Counted from the first letter of the stretch, positions 10,791-20,440 are shown. The stretch is DNA of 64,000 nt from Oceanicola granulosus HTCC2516 (GCF_000153305.1 NZ_CH724111.1:68046-132045), one strand, 5' to 3'. Notes: a model not told the origin generated them from the letters alone. Program-made: numbers and translations.

Positions 10791-11877
10791 CGATCCGCTC
10801 CGCGTCGCGCGGCAGGTCGGAGAGGATCTCGGGGCCGTCGGCGCGCAGCACCACGATCTCCTCGAGCCGGATGCCGAAGCGGCCGGGCAGGTAGATGCCG
10901 GGCTCGATGGAGAACACCATGCCCTCGTCGAGCACCGTGTCGGAGCTGGCGGTGATGAAGGGCGGCTCGTGGACCTCGGTGCCGAGGCCGTGGCCGGTGC
11001 GGTGGACGAAGTACTCGCCGTAGCCCGCCTCGGCGATCACGCCGCGCGCCGCGTCGTCGACCTCCCGCGCCTTCACCCCCGGACGCGCCGCCGCGAGCGC
11101 CGCCTGCACCGCCGCCTCGACCACGGCGTGCACCTCGGCGTAGCCCTCCGGCCCGTCGCCGATCACCGCCATGCGGGTGATGTCCGACGAATAGCCTTCC
11201 GACGCCGCGCCGATGTCCATGACCACGGCGTCGCCGTCCCGCAGCACCGTCTCGCCGGTCTGGTGGTGCGGGAAAGCGCCGTTCTTGCCGGCACCGATGA
11301 TGGTGAACAGCGGCTTGGCCCCCGCCTCCGCGAAGTGGCCGCGCACGACCGCTGCGATCTCCGCCTCGGTCTTGCCCGGCGCCATCGCGGCGCGGGCGGC
11401 CTGCATCGCGCGGTCGGCGATCTGCGCGTTGCGCTTCAGCGCGGCCAGCTCGTCGTCGCCCTTGCGCATCCGCAGCGCCCCGACCGTGTCGACGGTGAAG
11501 CGCCGCGCGGCCCCCGGCAGCGCGTCGGTGACGAGCGCGGCGTGATCGGCGCGCATCGTCTCGTCGAGCACGAGCGCACCGGCGTCGCGGACGCCGAGCT
11601 CTCCCAGTAGCTCCGCCAGCGCCGCCTCCGGCCCGGCATCGTCGGCCCATTCGAAGAACGGCAGGTCGGTCTGCGTCCGCGCGCTCTCGGCCTCGAGCGC
11701 GGGCATCAGGAACCCGGCCCCCTTGGCCGAGACGAAGGCGAGGCAGGGCCGCTCGTCGGCGTGGGGCTTCACCCCGAGCAGCCACGCAAGGTGCGCGCCC
11801 GGCCCCAGCACCACGAGGTCGGTGCCGGTCTCGTCCATCTTCGCGCGCAGCGCGTCCAGCCGTGCGGTCGTCGTCAT
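10783..11877 (-). CDS. M24B metallopeptidase (Xaa-Pro aminopeptidase/creatinase fold)
   Basis: A 364-aa pita-bread metalloenzyme. The N-terminal third is the creatinase-type N-domain and the rest is the catalytic domain. All five expected metal ligands can be placed: D221 (VMDIG), D232 (SDITR), H296 (HRTGHGLG), E325 (SIEPG) and E339 (RLEEI). It overlaps both neighbours by a few nt. In a hydantoinase/oxoprolinase operon it could cleave a dipeptide-like or N-carbamoyl product, or be a creatinase-like amidinohydrolase; the sequence fits a prolidase/aminopeptidase P-type enzyme but does not fix the substrate. Confidence 0.87.
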   Translation of the reverse strand: MTTTARLDALRAKMDETGTDLVVLGPGAHLAWLLGVKPHADERPCLAFVSAKGAGFLMPALEAESARTQTDLPFFEWADDAGPEAALAELLGELGVRDAGALVLDETMRADHAALVTDALPGAARRFTVDTVGALRMRKGDDELAALKRNAQIADRAMQAARAAMAPGKTEAEIAAVVRGHFAEAGAKPLFTIIGAGKNGAFPHHQTGETVLRDGDAVVMDIGAASEGYSSDITRMAVIGDGPEGYAEVHAVVEAAVQAALAAARPGVKAREVDDAARGVIAEAGYGEYFVHRTGHGLGTEVHEPPFITASSDTVLDEGMVFSIEPGIYLPGRFGIRLEEIVVLRADGPEILSDLPRDAERIDG

Positions 11878-12689
11878 GTGGAGCTCCTTCCATCCTCGGC
11901 CGCGACGACGATCCGGCCGCCGAAGGCGGGGCCGTCGTCGAAGGTGCCGATCCTTGCAATCTCATCCTCGGGCGGCGCCTCGCAGGACCATTTGCGCGAG
12001 GGCTTCCAGCCGCAATCCCGCTTCAGCAGCGCGCCGTACTCGGCCCGCTTCAGCGCCGCGATCGACGGGTCGATCACCGGCACGCCGAGCTGCCGCTCGA
12101 CCTCGGCGTAAAAGCCCACCTCCATCGTGCAGCCCAGGATCAGCGCCTCGGCGTAATCCTCCTCGACCGCCCGCCGCCCGGCCGCGAGCAGCCGGCTCGC
12201 GGTGCGGTCGTGGTCGGCCTGGAACTCGGTCACGCCGAGCTCGACATGGTAGAAGCCCGCCAGCCGGTCCCGGTGGCCGAGCGCGTGCACCGTGGCCTGC
12301 ATCTGGTCGACCCACTTGCGCCGCCCGACGATCACCCCGAACCGGTTGGACAGGCTGGCGGCGATCTCGCAGGACGCGGCGCAGGGGGCGGTGACGATCA
12401 TCTCGCCCGAGACCTCGCGCGCCTCTGCGAGCGCGGTGTCGTAGAAACAGCCGATCACCAGCGCGTCGAACCCCTCGCGCGCCGCGGCGCGGGTGGCGCG
12501 GATGATGCCGGCGGTCACCATCCCCTCGAAGCTGCGGTACTCGATGTGCTCGAACCGCCCGACCCCCTCGGGCAGCGAGGTGACGTGGACCTCGGTGCCC
12601 GGCAGCTTGTAGTCGCGGGCCATGTCCGCGAACAGGTCGTCATGGCCGGCCCGGTGCGCGACCGGGCTGAGATACATGATCTTGACCAT
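11874..12689 (-). CDS. Aspartate/glutamate/hydantoin racemase family protein
   Basis: A 271-aa member of the Asp/Glu/hydantoin racemase superfamily, cofactor-independent enzymes that use two cysteines as acid and base. Both are present: C81 in VIGCFYD and C187 in ILGCTME. The protein carries about 30 extra C-terminal residues compared with a compact racemase core. It overlaps the M24 peptidase gene by 4 nt and follows hyuB-2 by 24 nt. Beside HyuA/HyuB it most likely interconverts enantiomers of a hydantoin or amino-acid derivative, letting one stereospecific enzyme use both forms. This role is inferred. Confidence 0.85.
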   Translation of the reverse strand: MVKIMYLSPVAHRAGHDDLFADMARDYKLPGTEVHVTSLPEGVGRFEHIEYRSFEGMVTAGIIRATRAAAREGFDALVIGCFYDTALAEAREVSGEMIVTAPCAASCEIAASLSNRFGVIVGRRKWVDQMQATVHALGHRDRLAGFYHVELGVTEFQADHDRTASRLLAAGRRAVEEDYAEALILGCTMEVGFYAEVERQLGVPVIDPSIAALKRAEYGALLKRDCGWKPSRKWSCEAPPEDEIARIGTFDDGPAFGGRIVVAAEDGRSST

Positions 12690-12713
12690 CCTTCGTCCTC
12701 CCCTGGACTGGCC

Positions 12714-14366
12714 TCAGAGGCCGTGAACCTCGCGCGCGCGCTCTTCGGTGATGAGCCCGGCCTCGATGTCGCGCCGCACCGCGTCGCGGTCGCGCTGCTT
12801 CGGATCGCCGTAGCCGGCCCCCGACGAGGTGATGACCCGCACCACGTCGTCGGTGGTCAGCGCCAGGCCGGAGACGAAGCTGTAGGTCTCCTCGCTGCCG
12901 TCGGCCTTGATCACCTCGACGAAGTTGCCCGAGCCCTCCTCGCCGCCCTCGAGCGGCCACGGCTTGATCCGCGAGCGGGTGTAGCCGGCGGTGAGGAAGC
13001 CGTTTTCGGTGCGGATCCGGTATTCGAGCACCAGCCCGCGGCCGCCGTTCCACTGCCCCTCGCCGCCCGGCGCGGTGTTGAGCGCCATGCGGTCGACGAA
13101 CAGCCCGTTGCGGGCCTCGGAGATCTCGGCGGGGGTGTTGTAGGTCTCGCCGTGGAAGCCCGAGAAGATGCACGGGTTGCCGTCGCGGCCCTCCCAGGCG
13201 CCCCAGCCGCCGATCTGCGGCTCGATGATCGTGTATTGCCGCCCGGTATCGGGGTGGATGCCGCCGATGAACGTGCCGCAGATCGAGCTGAAATGCCCAG
13301 CCGGCAGCCGCTCGGGGATGTGGCGCGCCAGGCAGCGCCAGATCAGGTCGTAGACCCGCACCTCGGTCTCGAAGTAGAAGCCGATCGCCGAGCCTTCGCG
13401 GGCGTCGAAGATCGAGCCCTCGCGGGTCAGCACCCGCAGCGGCCGGAAGCTGCCGTCGTTGGCGGGGCTGTCCGAGCCGGTGAGCGACTTGAAGACCATC
13501 TGCGCGCAGATCATCGTGCCGTCCTTGCAGGCGTTGGTCGGCCCGGTGTCCTGGTCGGGGTTGTCGCGCAGGTCGACGAGGAACTCGTCGGCGCTGATCG
13601 TCACCTTGACGTTGAAGACGCGGCCGTCGTCCTGCTCTTCCGACAGCTCGAAGGTGCCGTGCGGCAGCTGCGCCAGCTCGGCGCGCGCAGCCCTTTCGCC
13701 GAAGTCCATGAAGTGGTCCATCGCCTTCAGGAAGGTGCCGGTGCCGTACTTCGCCGCCAGCCCCTGCAGCCGCCGCGCCCCGACCCGGACCGAGGCGATC
13801 GCCGCCCAAACGTCGCCCTTGAGGAAGTCGGGCATCCGGCTGTTGGTGGTGATGATGTCGATCACCGCGTCGTCGGTGACGCCCTCGCGGATCACCTTCA
13901 CCGCCGGCAGCCGCAGCCCCTCCTGCCAGATCTCCGTCGCCTCGCCCGACAGCGAGCCCGGCGCCATGCCGCCGACGTCGGAATTGTGCGCGATGTTGGC
14001 GGTCCAGGCGATGATCGCGCCGTCGGCGAAGACCGGCATCGCCAGCACCAGGTCGTTGAGGTGCGTGACGCCGCCGTGCCAGGGGTCGTTGGTGATGAAG
14101 ACGTCGCCGGGGCGGATGTCGTCGGCGTCGAACTTCTTCAGGATGAACTGCACCGACTTGTCGAGCACGCCGATGAAGGCCGGGATCCCCGCCCCCGACG
14201 ACGCGATGCGCCCTTCGGCGTCGGTGATCCCGGTGCCCATGTCGAGCACCTCGTAGATGATCGACGACATCGCCGTCTTGCGCATCGCGGCGAACATCTC
14301 GTCGGCCGCCGATTGCAGCGAGTTCTGGATGATCTCCAGGGTGATCGGATCGGCGTCAGCGCTCAT
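12714..14366 (-). CDS. hyuB: Hydantoinase B/oxoprolinase subunit (HyuB-2)
   Basis: A full-length 550-aa HyuB-family protein. It has LEIIQNSLQSAADEMF at the start, IIYEVLDMGTGI, SSGAGIPAFIGV and PGDVFITNDPWHGG, then the conserved end with SGAGYGDP and the RRDIEAGL stretch. Together with HyuA it would form an ATP-dependent amidohydrolase or carboxylase-like complex acting on a cyclic amide or ketone-like substrate. Its ATG overlaps the HyuA stop by 4 nt, supporting a complex made in equal amounts. The family also includes acetone and acetophenone carboxylases; no small gamma-type subunit is seen here, and the nearby racemase favours a hydantoin or oxoproline substrate. Confidence 0.9.
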   Translation of the reverse strand: MSADADPITLEIIQNSLQSAADEMFAAMRKTAMSSIIYEVLDMGTGITDAEGRIASSGAGIPAFIGVLDKSVQFILKKFDADDIRPGDVFITNDPWHGGVTHLNDLVLAMPVFADGAIIAWTANIAHNSDVGGMAPGSLSGEATEIWQEGLRLPAVKVIREGVTDDAVIDIITTNSRMPDFLKGDVWAAIASVRVGARRLQGLAAKYGTGTFLKAMDHFMDFGERAARAELAQLPHGTFELSEEQDDGRVFNVKVTISADEFLVDLRDNPDQDTGPTNACKDGTMICAQMVFKSLTGSDSPANDGSFRPLRVLTREGSIFDAREGSAIGFYFETEVRVYDLIWRCLARHIPERLPAGHFSSICGTFIGGIHPDTGRQYTIIEPQIGGWGAWEGRDGNPCIFSGFHGETYNTPAEISEARNGLFVDRMALNTAPGGEGQWNGGRGLVLEYRIRTENGFLTAGYTRSRIKPWPLEGGEEGSGNFVEVIKADGSEETYSFVSGLALTTDDVVRVITSSGAGYGDPKQRDRDAVRRDIEAGLITEERAREVHGL

Positions 14367-16438
14367 GCCGCGTCTCCCAGGTGGATGTGGACGTTGCGGT
14401 AGGCGTCGATCTCGACCCGGTTGCCCGGGTGGATGACGATGGTGGTGCCCGGATCCTCGATGATCGCGGGGCCGGTGAACTTCATGCCCGGCGCGAGCTT
14501 CGTGCCGTCGTAGATGTCGGCCTCGTGCTTGCCCTCGAGCGCGTAATCCACCTCGCGCCGGCCCTTGCTGGCGCCGCTGGCATCGGCCGGCCCGATCTCG
14601 GCGGGCTTCATCTCGAGCTTGCCCACCTCGGCGCGGGCGACGAGATGGACCCCGACCATCTCCACCGGCGCGTCGAGCCGGTAGGTGTATTCGCGCTCAT
14701 AGGCCTCGTGGAAGTCGGCGGCGATCTTCTCGAGCGCCGCGTCCGTCACCTCGCCCTCGAGCTGCACCTCGGTGGTGTGCTCCTGGTTCTGGTAGCGGAA
14801 CTTGCCGTAGCGCAGGAAGTCGACCCGGGCCGGATCGACGCCCTCGGCCTCGAACGTGGCGCGCGCCTGCGTCTCCGCCTCGGCGAAGGTGGCCTCGATC
14901 AGGGCGCCCGCACCCTCTTCGAGGTCGACGAGCTGGGTGACGAAGGTGTCGCGGCGCAGGTCGGACATCATCATCCCGAACGCCGAGAACACCGCCGCCG
15001 CGGCCGGCACCACGACCTTCTTCACCTGCAGCTCCTGCCCCAGCGCCACGGCGTGCATCGCGCCGCCGCCGCCGAAGGCCAGCAGGGTGAAGTCGCGGGT
15101 GTCGTGGCCGCGGTTGAGGCTGACCAGCTTGAGCGCGTTGACCATGTTGTTGTTGGCGATCCGCACGATCCCCTGCGCCGCCTCGTCGGTGCTGACCCCG
15201 AGCTTCTCGCCCACCGCCGTCAGCGCCGCCTCGGCGGCGTCCATGTGCGCCTCGACCTCGCCGCCGCAGAAGTAGTCGCGGTTGATCCGGCCGAGCCAGA
15301 GGTTGGCGTCGGTGGTGGTGGCGTTGTCGCCGCCCTTGCCGTAGGCCGCCGGGCCGGGCAGCGCGCCGGCCGATTGCGGGCCGACATGCAGCTTGCCGAA
15401 ATCGTCGACCCAAGCGATCGAGCCGCCGCCGTTGCCGATCTCGACGAGGTCGACCACCGGCACCATGATCGGGTAGCCCGCCGACTTGCGGCTGCGCTCG
15501 ATCCAGTAATCGGTCATGATCCGCACCTCGCCGCCCTCGATCAGGCTGCACTTCGCGGTGGTCCCGCCGATGTCGAGCGCGAGGATGTTGGGCTCGCCGA
15601 TCAGCTTGCCGAGCTCGGCGGCGCCCCAGAAGCCCGAGGCCGGGCCGCTCTCGACCATGTTGATCGGGACCGCCGAGGTGGCCTCGAGGCTGTCGACGCC
15701 GCAATTCGACTGCATGATGTAGGGGCTCTTGGGCAGCCCCTGCGCCTTCAGCGCAGCGTCGAGCTTGCCGAGATAGCGCGCCGCGACCGGCTGCACGTAG
15801 GCCGACAGCACCGTGGTGTTGGTGCGCTCGTATTCGCGCCACTCGCGGGTGATCTGGTGCGAGGCGACCACCGAGACCTCCGGCCAGAGCCGGCGCACCT
15901 CCGCCAGCACCGCCTCCTCGTGCGAGGTGTCGGCGTAGGCGTGGAGCAGGCAGACCGCCACCGCCTCGACCCCCTCGGCGCGGAAGCCGTCGAGGATCGC
16001 GGGCAGGCCGGACGTGTCGAGCGGGGTGCGCTCCTGGCCCTGGTAGGTGATCCGCCCGGGCAGCTCCGCGCGCAGGTGGCGCGGCACGAAGGGCGCGGGC
16101 TTTTCGTAGTGCAGGTTGAAGAAATCGGGCCGGTTGCCCCGCGCGATCTCGAGCACGTCGCGGAAGCCCTCGGTGGTGATGAGCCCGACCTTCACCCCCT
16201 TGCGCTCGGTCAGCGCGTTGATGACGACGGTGGTGCCGTGCGCCATGAAGGTCACGGTCTCCGGGTCGATCCCGCCCTTCTTCAGCACGTTGAGCACGCC
16301 GTTCTCGAAGTCCGGCGGCGTCGTGTCCGACTTGGCGGTGACGATCTCCATCGTGCCGTCGGCACGGGTCTCGAAGGCGACGAGGTCGGTGAAGGTGCCG
16401 CCCACGTCGGTGGCCACACGGCGGATCGTTTCGGACAT
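14363..16438 (-). CDS. hyuA: Hydantoinase A/oxoprolinase subunit (HyuA)
   Basis: A 691-aa HyuA-family protein with the actin-like ATPase fold. The first phosphate-binding motif DVGGTFTD is at residues 11-18 and the second, DIGGTTAK, near residue 290. These enzymes phosphorylate the substrate amide or enol oxygen with ATP before hydrolysis or carboxylation on the B subunit. Length is typical. It is the only hyuA in the window, yet two hyuB genes are present. It follows the GAF gene by 1 nt and overlaps hyuB-2. The importer upstream in the same operon presumably brings in the substrate. Confidence 0.92.
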   Translation of the reverse strand: MSETIRRVATDVGGTFTDLVAFETRADGTMEIVTAKSDTTPPDFENGVLNVLKKGGIDPETVTFMAHGTTVVINALTERKGVKVGLITTEGFRDVLEIARGNRPDFFNLHYEKPAPFVPRHLRAELPGRITYQGQERTPLDTSGLPAILDGFRAEGVEAVAVCLLHAYADTSHEEAVLAEVRRLWPEVSVVASHQITREWREYERTNTTVLSAYVQPVAARYLGKLDAALKAQGLPKSPYIMQSNCGVDSLEATSAVPINMVESGPASGFWGAAELGKLIGEPNILALDIGGTTAKCSLIEGGEVRIMTDYWIERSRKSAGYPIMVPVVDLVEIGNGGGSIAWVDDFGKLHVGPQSAGALPGPAAYGKGGDNATTTDANLWLGRINRDYFCGGEVEAHMDAAEAALTAVGEKLGVSTDEAAQGIVRIANNNMVNALKLVSLNRGHDTRDFTLLAFGGGGAMHAVALGQELQVKKVVVPAAAAVFSAFGMMMSDLRRDTFVTQLVDLEEGAGALIEATFAEAETQARATFEAEGVDPARVDFLRYGKFRYQNQEHTTEVQLEGEVTDAALEKIAADFHEAYEREYTYRLDAPVEMVGVHLVARAEVGKLEMKPAEIGPADASGASKGRREVDYALEGKHEADIYDGTKLAPGMKFTGPAIIEDPGTTIVIHPGNRVEIDAYRNVHIHLGDAA

Positions 16439-16439
16439 G

Positions 16440-16919
16440 TCAGGCCCCCTTTTTGCGGGTTTCGTGGATCAGGAAGGCGACGGCCCCGGGCAGCTTCAGC
16501 GCCTCGGCCGCGGCGACCTTCTCGTCGGTGTAGTAGCCCGCCTCGTGCAGGCAGTTCAGCGTGCCCACGACCTGCCCGTCGATGGTCACGGGCACGTTCA
16601 TGCAGCTCTCGCAGCCGAGCGACTGGATCAGCTCGTAGTCGGGGAAGACCGCCGCGATCTCGTCGATGGAATTGGCCACGAACGTCTTGTGCTGGCCCTC
16701 GACGATGTCCGACCAGCGATCCTTGTTCAGCGGCTTCTCGCCGGAGACGGGATAGGCGTCGGGCATGTTGGTGAAGTTGCGGCGGACGACCTCGTTCTCG
16801 CGGTCGATGATCATCGTGGTGAAGAGCTTGGCACCCACCGTCTCCTGCACCAGCCGCGCCAGCGCCTCGAAGCTTGCATCCGGCTGGCCCTTCGCCGCCA
16901 TCGCTTCGGTAAATTCCAT
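16440..16919 (-). CDS. GAF-domain protein in the hydantoinase operon
   Basis: A 159-aa protein that appears to be a single GAF domain: ASFEALARLVQETVG at residues 16-30, then an internal strand-rich region and a NVPVTIDGQVVGTLNCLH core near residue 115. A GCESC cysteine pair lies just before it. GAF domains bind small ligands; no catalytic or output domain is attached. Its ATG overlaps the stop of the preceding ATPase gene (TAATG), and HyuA follows after 1 nt, so it is firmly part of the operon. It may bind the substrate or help the HyuAB complex, but no function can be assigned from sequence. Confidence 0.75.
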   Translation of the reverse strand: MEFTEAMAAKGQPDASFEALARLVQETVGAKLFTTMIIDRENEVVRRNFTNMPDAYPVSGEKPLNKDRWSDIVEGQHKTFVANSIDEIAAVFPDYELIQSLGCESCMNVPVTIDGQVVGTLNCLHEAGYYTDEKVAAAEALKLPGAVAFLIHETRKKGA

Positions 16920-17716
16920 TATTGCTCTCCTGCGAGTGTGTTTCTCAATTGCAGTTCGTCCTCGTCCACGACCGGCACCGCCCCGATCAGGGACCGCGTG
17001 TAGGGGTGCTCGGGGGCGGTGAAGATCCGGGCGGTCTCGCCGGTCTCGACGAGCTCGCCCGACTTGAAGACCGCGACCCGGTCGGCGACGTTGCGCACCA
17101 CGGCGAGGTCGTGGGTGATGAAGACGTAGGTCAGCCGCTTCTCGGCGCGCAGCTCGTTGAGCAGCCGCAGCACCCGCGCCTGCACCAGCACGTCGAGCGC
17201 CGAGGTCGGCTCGTCGAGCACCAGCAGCTCCGGATCGCACGCCAGCGCCCGCGCGATGCCGACCCGCTGGCGCTGCCCGCCCGACAGCCCCGAGGGCCCG
17301 CGCCGCCGCATCTCGCCGGGCAGGCCGACCTCCTCGAGCGCCGCCTCGACCCGCGCCCACCGCTCGGACCGGGCGCCGATGCCGTAGGTGTCGAGCCCGA
17401 GCCGCACCGAGGCGCCGATGCTGCGCTTGGGGTTCAGCGACGACAGCGGGTTCTGCTGCACCAGCTGGATCGCGCGGCGGTGCTCGGGCCCGCGCCGGAC
17501 CGGCAGCTCCCGACCGTCGAAGCGGATCGTCCCGCTGGTGGCGGCGAGGATGCCGAGGATCATGTTGGCCAGCGTGGTCTTGCCCGACCCGCTCTCGCCC
17601 ACCACCGCGAGGCACTCGCCGCGCTCGACCGACAGCGACACGTCGCGCAGCGCGTGGACCGGGCCGCTCGGGGTCTGGAAGGTCTTGGACAGGCTCTCGA
17701 CGCTCAACAGGCTCAT
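16919..17716 (-). CDS. Dipeptide/oligopeptide-type ABC transporter ATPase (DppF/OppF type)
   Basis: A 265-aa ATPase of a peptide/nickel-type importer. Motifs: GESGSGKTTLAN (Walker A, about residues 40-48), VQQNPLSSLNP (Q-loop with the SSLNP mark of this group), LSGGQRQR signature, LDEPTSALD and FITHDLAVVR. The C-terminal ARIFTAPEHPYTRSL segment is the oligopeptide-transporter C-terminal region. It overlaps OppD-type ATPase by 4 nt. The two ATPases form a heterodimer that drives uptake for the hydantoinase operon. Confidence 0.92.
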   Translation of the reverse strand: MSLLSVESLSKTFQTPSGPVHALRDVSLSVERGECLAVVGESGSGKTTLANMILGILAATSGTIRFDGRELPVRRGPEHRRAIQLVQQNPLSSLNPKRSIGASVRLGLDTYGIGARSERWARVEAALEEVGLPGEMRRRGPSGLSGGQRQRVGIARALACDPELLVLDEPTSALDVLVQARVLRLLNELRAEKRLTYVFITHDLAVVRNVADRVAVFKSGELVETGETARIFTAPEHPYTRSLIGAVPVVDEDELQLRNTLAGEQ

Positions 17717-18585
17717 GCCGCCCCTCCCGTGTGGCGCACCATCGGCGCGAGGAAGTCGTCGCTGACCTCCGGCACCTCGGGCAGCCCCGCGCCGGTGATC
17801 CGCGGCACCGCCGACATCAGCGCGCGGGTGTAGGCGTGGCCGGGGTTGTCGAAGAGCGCCCGCGTCGGCCCCTCCTCCACGATCCGGCCGCGGTAGATGA
17901 CGTAGACCCGGTCGGCGAACTCGCGCACCACGCCGAGGTTGTGCGAGATGAACAGCACCGCGGTGCCGTGCCGCTCGACCAGGTCGTGCATCAGCCGCAG
18001 CGTCAGCGCCTGCACCGACACGTCGAGCGCGGTGCCGGGCTCGTCGGCGAGCAGCAGCTTGGGGTGGTTGACCAGCGCCATGGCGATCATCACCCGCTGG
18101 TTCATGCCGCCCGAAAGCTGGAACGGATAGGCCGACAGCACCCGCGCCGGGTCGGGGATCGACACCTCCGCCAGCATCTCGCTCGCCCGCCGGTCGCAGG
18201 CCTCCCGGCTCATCTCGGGCTGGCGGCGGCGCATGACCTCGGCGAATTGCCGGCCGATGGTGAAGGTCGGGTTCAGCGACGAGGTCGGATCCTGGAAGAT
18301 CATCGACATCTCGGTCCCGCGCAGCTTCGCGCGCTGCCGGGCCGGCATGGTCGAGATGTCCCGCCCGTCGAACTCCACCGCCCCCGAGACCCGCGCCGCG
18401 CGCGCCTCCTGCAGCAGGCCGAGGATGATCCGCGCGGTGACCGACTTGCCCGAGCCGCTCTCGCCGACCAGCGCCACCCGCTCGCCGGCGGCGATGGCGA
18501 GGTCGATGCCGTGCAGCACCTCGGTGATCCCGCGCAGCCCCTTGAAGCCGAGCCGCAGGTCGCGGATGTCCAGCAGAGCGCTCAT
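17713..18585 (-). CDS. Dipeptide/oligopeptide-type ABC transporter ATPase (DppD/OppD type)
   Basis: A 290-aa partner ATPase. It has GESGSGKSVTA (Walker A), FQDPTSSLNP, the variant signature LSGGMNQR that is normal for DppD/OppD, LADEPGTALD and FISHNLGVV. A C-terminal oligopeptide-transporter segment (NPGHAYTRALMSAVP) follows. The ATG at 18583-18585 overlaps the DppC-type permease stop; a longer open frame upstream overlaps that permease and was discarded. Belongs to the operon that starts at the XRE-cupin gene. Confidence 0.92.
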   Translation of the reverse strand: MSALLDIRDLRLGFKGLRGITEVLHGIDLAIAAGERVALVGESGSGKSVTARIILGLLQEARAARVSGAVEFDGRDISTMPARQRAKLRGTEMSMIFQDPTSSLNPTFTIGRQFAEVMRRRQPEMSREACDRRASEMLAEVSIPDPARVLSAYPFQLSGGMNQRVMIAMALVNHPKLLLADEPGTALDVSVQALTLRLMHDLVERHGTAVLFISHNLGVVREFADRVYVIYRGRIVEEGPTRALFDNPGHAYTRALMSAVPRITGAGLPEVPEVSDDFLAPMVRHTGGAA

Positions 18586-19415
18586 TCGTCCACCCCCAGC
18601 ACTTCGCGCAGGCCGTCGCCCAGCAGGTTGAAGCCGAACACCGCCAGCAGGATCGCGAGGCCCGGGAACACCGTCATCCACCAGCTGTCGGGCAGGTAGC
18701 GCGCCCCCTCGGCCACCATCGAGCCGAGGTCCGGCGTCGGCGGCTGCACCCCGAGCCCGAGGAACGACAGCGACGAGGCGATGATGATGACGAAGCCCAT
18801 GTCGAGCGTCATCTTGGTGATGATCGCCGGCAGGCAGTTGGGCAGCACCTCGCGGAAGGCAATGTGGGCGGTCGGCGCGCCGATCACCTCGGCGGCGAGC
18901 ACGTAGCCCTCCTCGCGCTCGGAGCGGGCGATGGAATAGACCAGCCGCGCGTACCAGGGCCACCACATCACGGTGACGGCGATCATCGCGTTGGTCAGCG
19001 TCGGCTCGAGCACCCCGAGCACCGCGATCGCCAGCACCAGCGGCGGGATCGACAGGAACACGTCGACGAGCCGCATCAGCACCGATTCCGTCCAGCCGCC
19101 GAGGTAGCCCGCCAGCAGCCCCACCACGGTCCCGACCGGCGCGGCGATGATCAGCACCACGATGCCGAGCCCGAGGCTGATCCGGTAGGCGTAGAGGATG
19201 CGCGAGAAGATGTCCCGGCCCACGAGGTCGGTGCCCATCCAGTTGCGCGCGCTCGGCCCCTGGTTGGCGTAGGCGAAGTCGATCACCGCGGTGTTGTGGG
19301 TCGGAAACGGCGCCACCCACGGCGCGAAGATCGCGGCGGCGACGATCAGCAGCACCAGCAGCAGACCGGCGAGCGACATCGGGTTGGAGGCGATGATGCG
19401 CAGGGCCCGGGTCAT
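18582..19415 (-). CDS. Dipeptide-type ABC transporter permease (DppC type)
   Basis: Inner-membrane permease, 277 aa, with a short N-terminal cytoplasmic part, a first membrane helix at about residues 17-35, and the conserved cytoplasmic loop with REVLPN near residue 190. GTDLVGRDIFSR near residue 62 is the GTD..GRD motif of the DppC group. It overlaps DppB by 4 nt and the ATPase by 4 nt. Works with the DppB-type permease as the membrane channel. Confidence 0.92.
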   Translation of the reverse strand: MTRALRIIASNPMSLAGLLLVLLIVAAAIFAPWVAPFPTHNTAVIDFAYANQGPSARNWMGTDLVGRDIFSRILYAYRISLGLGIVVLIIAAPVGTVVGLLAGYLGGWTESVLMRLVDVFLSIPPLVLAIAVLGVLEPTLTNAMIAVTVMWWPWYARLVYSIARSEREEGYVLAAEVIGAPTAHIAFREVLPNCLPAIITKMTLDMGFVIIIASSLSFLGLGVQPPTPDLGSMVAEGARYLPDSWWMTVFPGLAILLAVFGFNLLGDGLREVLGVDE

Positions 19416-20440
19416 GTCGCTCCCCTCGTGGAATGGCGGATACGCGTGTTGAGGAAGGCGATCAGCAGATCGACGATGATGTTCACCACCAGGAAGGTCA
19501 GCGCGATGATCAGGACGGTGCCCATGATCGCGTTCAGGTCCTTGCGCAGGATCACCGCCACGCCGTAGCGCGACAGCCCCGGCCAGGCGAAGACGGCCTC
19601 CACCAGGAAGGCGTTGCCGAGCATCGCCGCGAAATCGAGGCCGATGATCGTCAGCGACGGGATCAGCGAGGGCTTGAAGGCGTAGCGGCGGGCGATCCGC
19701 GACGGGAAGAAGCCGTAGGCCTCGGCCATCTCGATGTAGGGCTTATCGTAGGTCTCGACCATGTTGGCCCGCGTCAGCCGCGCCGCCTGCCCGATCCCCG
19801 ACAGCGCCAGCGCCACGGCCGGCAGCACCAGGTGGTGCAGCGCGTCGAGGAACGCGCCGAAGTTGCCCGCGATCAGCGTGTCGACGGTCAGGAAGCCGGT
19901 CACGCGGGTGATGTCGTAGGCGCTGTCGAGCCGCCCGGCGACGGGGAACAGCGGCAGGTAGAAGGCGAAGAGCAGCATCAGGATCACCGCCCACACGAAG
20001 CTCGGCGCCGACACCGTCAGCAGGGTCAGCACCCGCACCACGTGGTCGGGCCAGCGCCCCCGGTGGCGCGCGGCGAGGATACCGAGCGGCAGCCCGAACC
20101 CGACCATCAGGATGCCGGCGAAGATCACCAGCTCGAGCGTGGCGGGCAGGAACTCGGCGATGTCGGTGGTGACGGGGCGGTTGGTGTAGAGCGAGGTGCC
20201 GAGATCGCCGCGCAGCACGTCCGCGACGAAATGGCCGTATTGCGCCACGATCGGCTCGTCCAGGTGCATCTCGGTGCGGATCATCACCACCTGCTCGGCG
20301 GTCGCGTTCGGCCCCAGCGCGATGCGCGCCGGATCGCCGGGAATGATGCGGGCGATGGCGAAGATCAGCATCGAGACCCCGATCAGAACGATCACGGAGA
20401 TACCGAGCCGTCTCAGCAGGATGCGCAGGACAGAGGACAT
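19412..20440 (-). CDS. Dipeptide-type ABC transporter permease (DppB type)
   Basis: Inner-membrane permease, 342 aa, with the N-terminal LRILLRRLGISVIVLIGVS pattern and the PGDPAR motif near residue 35 that mark the DppB group. About six membrane helices are visible, and the ATPase-contact loop is around residues 225-245 (MAEAYGFFPSRIARRYAFK region). Pairs with the DppC-type permease. The gap to the upstream binding-protein gene (20441-20519) holds a perfect 12-bp hairpin. Confidence 0.92.
   Translation of the reverse strand: MSSVLRILLRRLGISVIVLIGVSMLIFAIARIIPGDPARIALGPNATAEQVVMIRTEMHLDEPIVAQYGHFVADVLRGDLGTSLYTNRPVTTDIAEFLPATLELVIFAGILMVGFGLPLGILAARHRGRWPDHVVRVLTLLTVSAPSFVWAVILMLLFAFYLPLFPVAGRLDSAYDITRVTGFLTVDTLIAGNFGAFLDALHHLVLPAVALALSGIGQAARLTRANMVETYDKPYIEMAEAYGFFPSRIARRYAFKPSLIPSLTIIGLDFAAMLGNAFLVEAVFAWPGLSRYGVAVILRKDLNAIMGTVLIIALTFLVVNIIVDLLIAFLNTRIRHSTRGAT

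Noticed and set aside
12714..16438. HyuA/HyuB-2 as acetone carboxylase
   Set aside because: No gamma subunit is present, and the racemase, M24 enzyme and peptide-type importer fit a cyclic amide better; kept only as an alternative.
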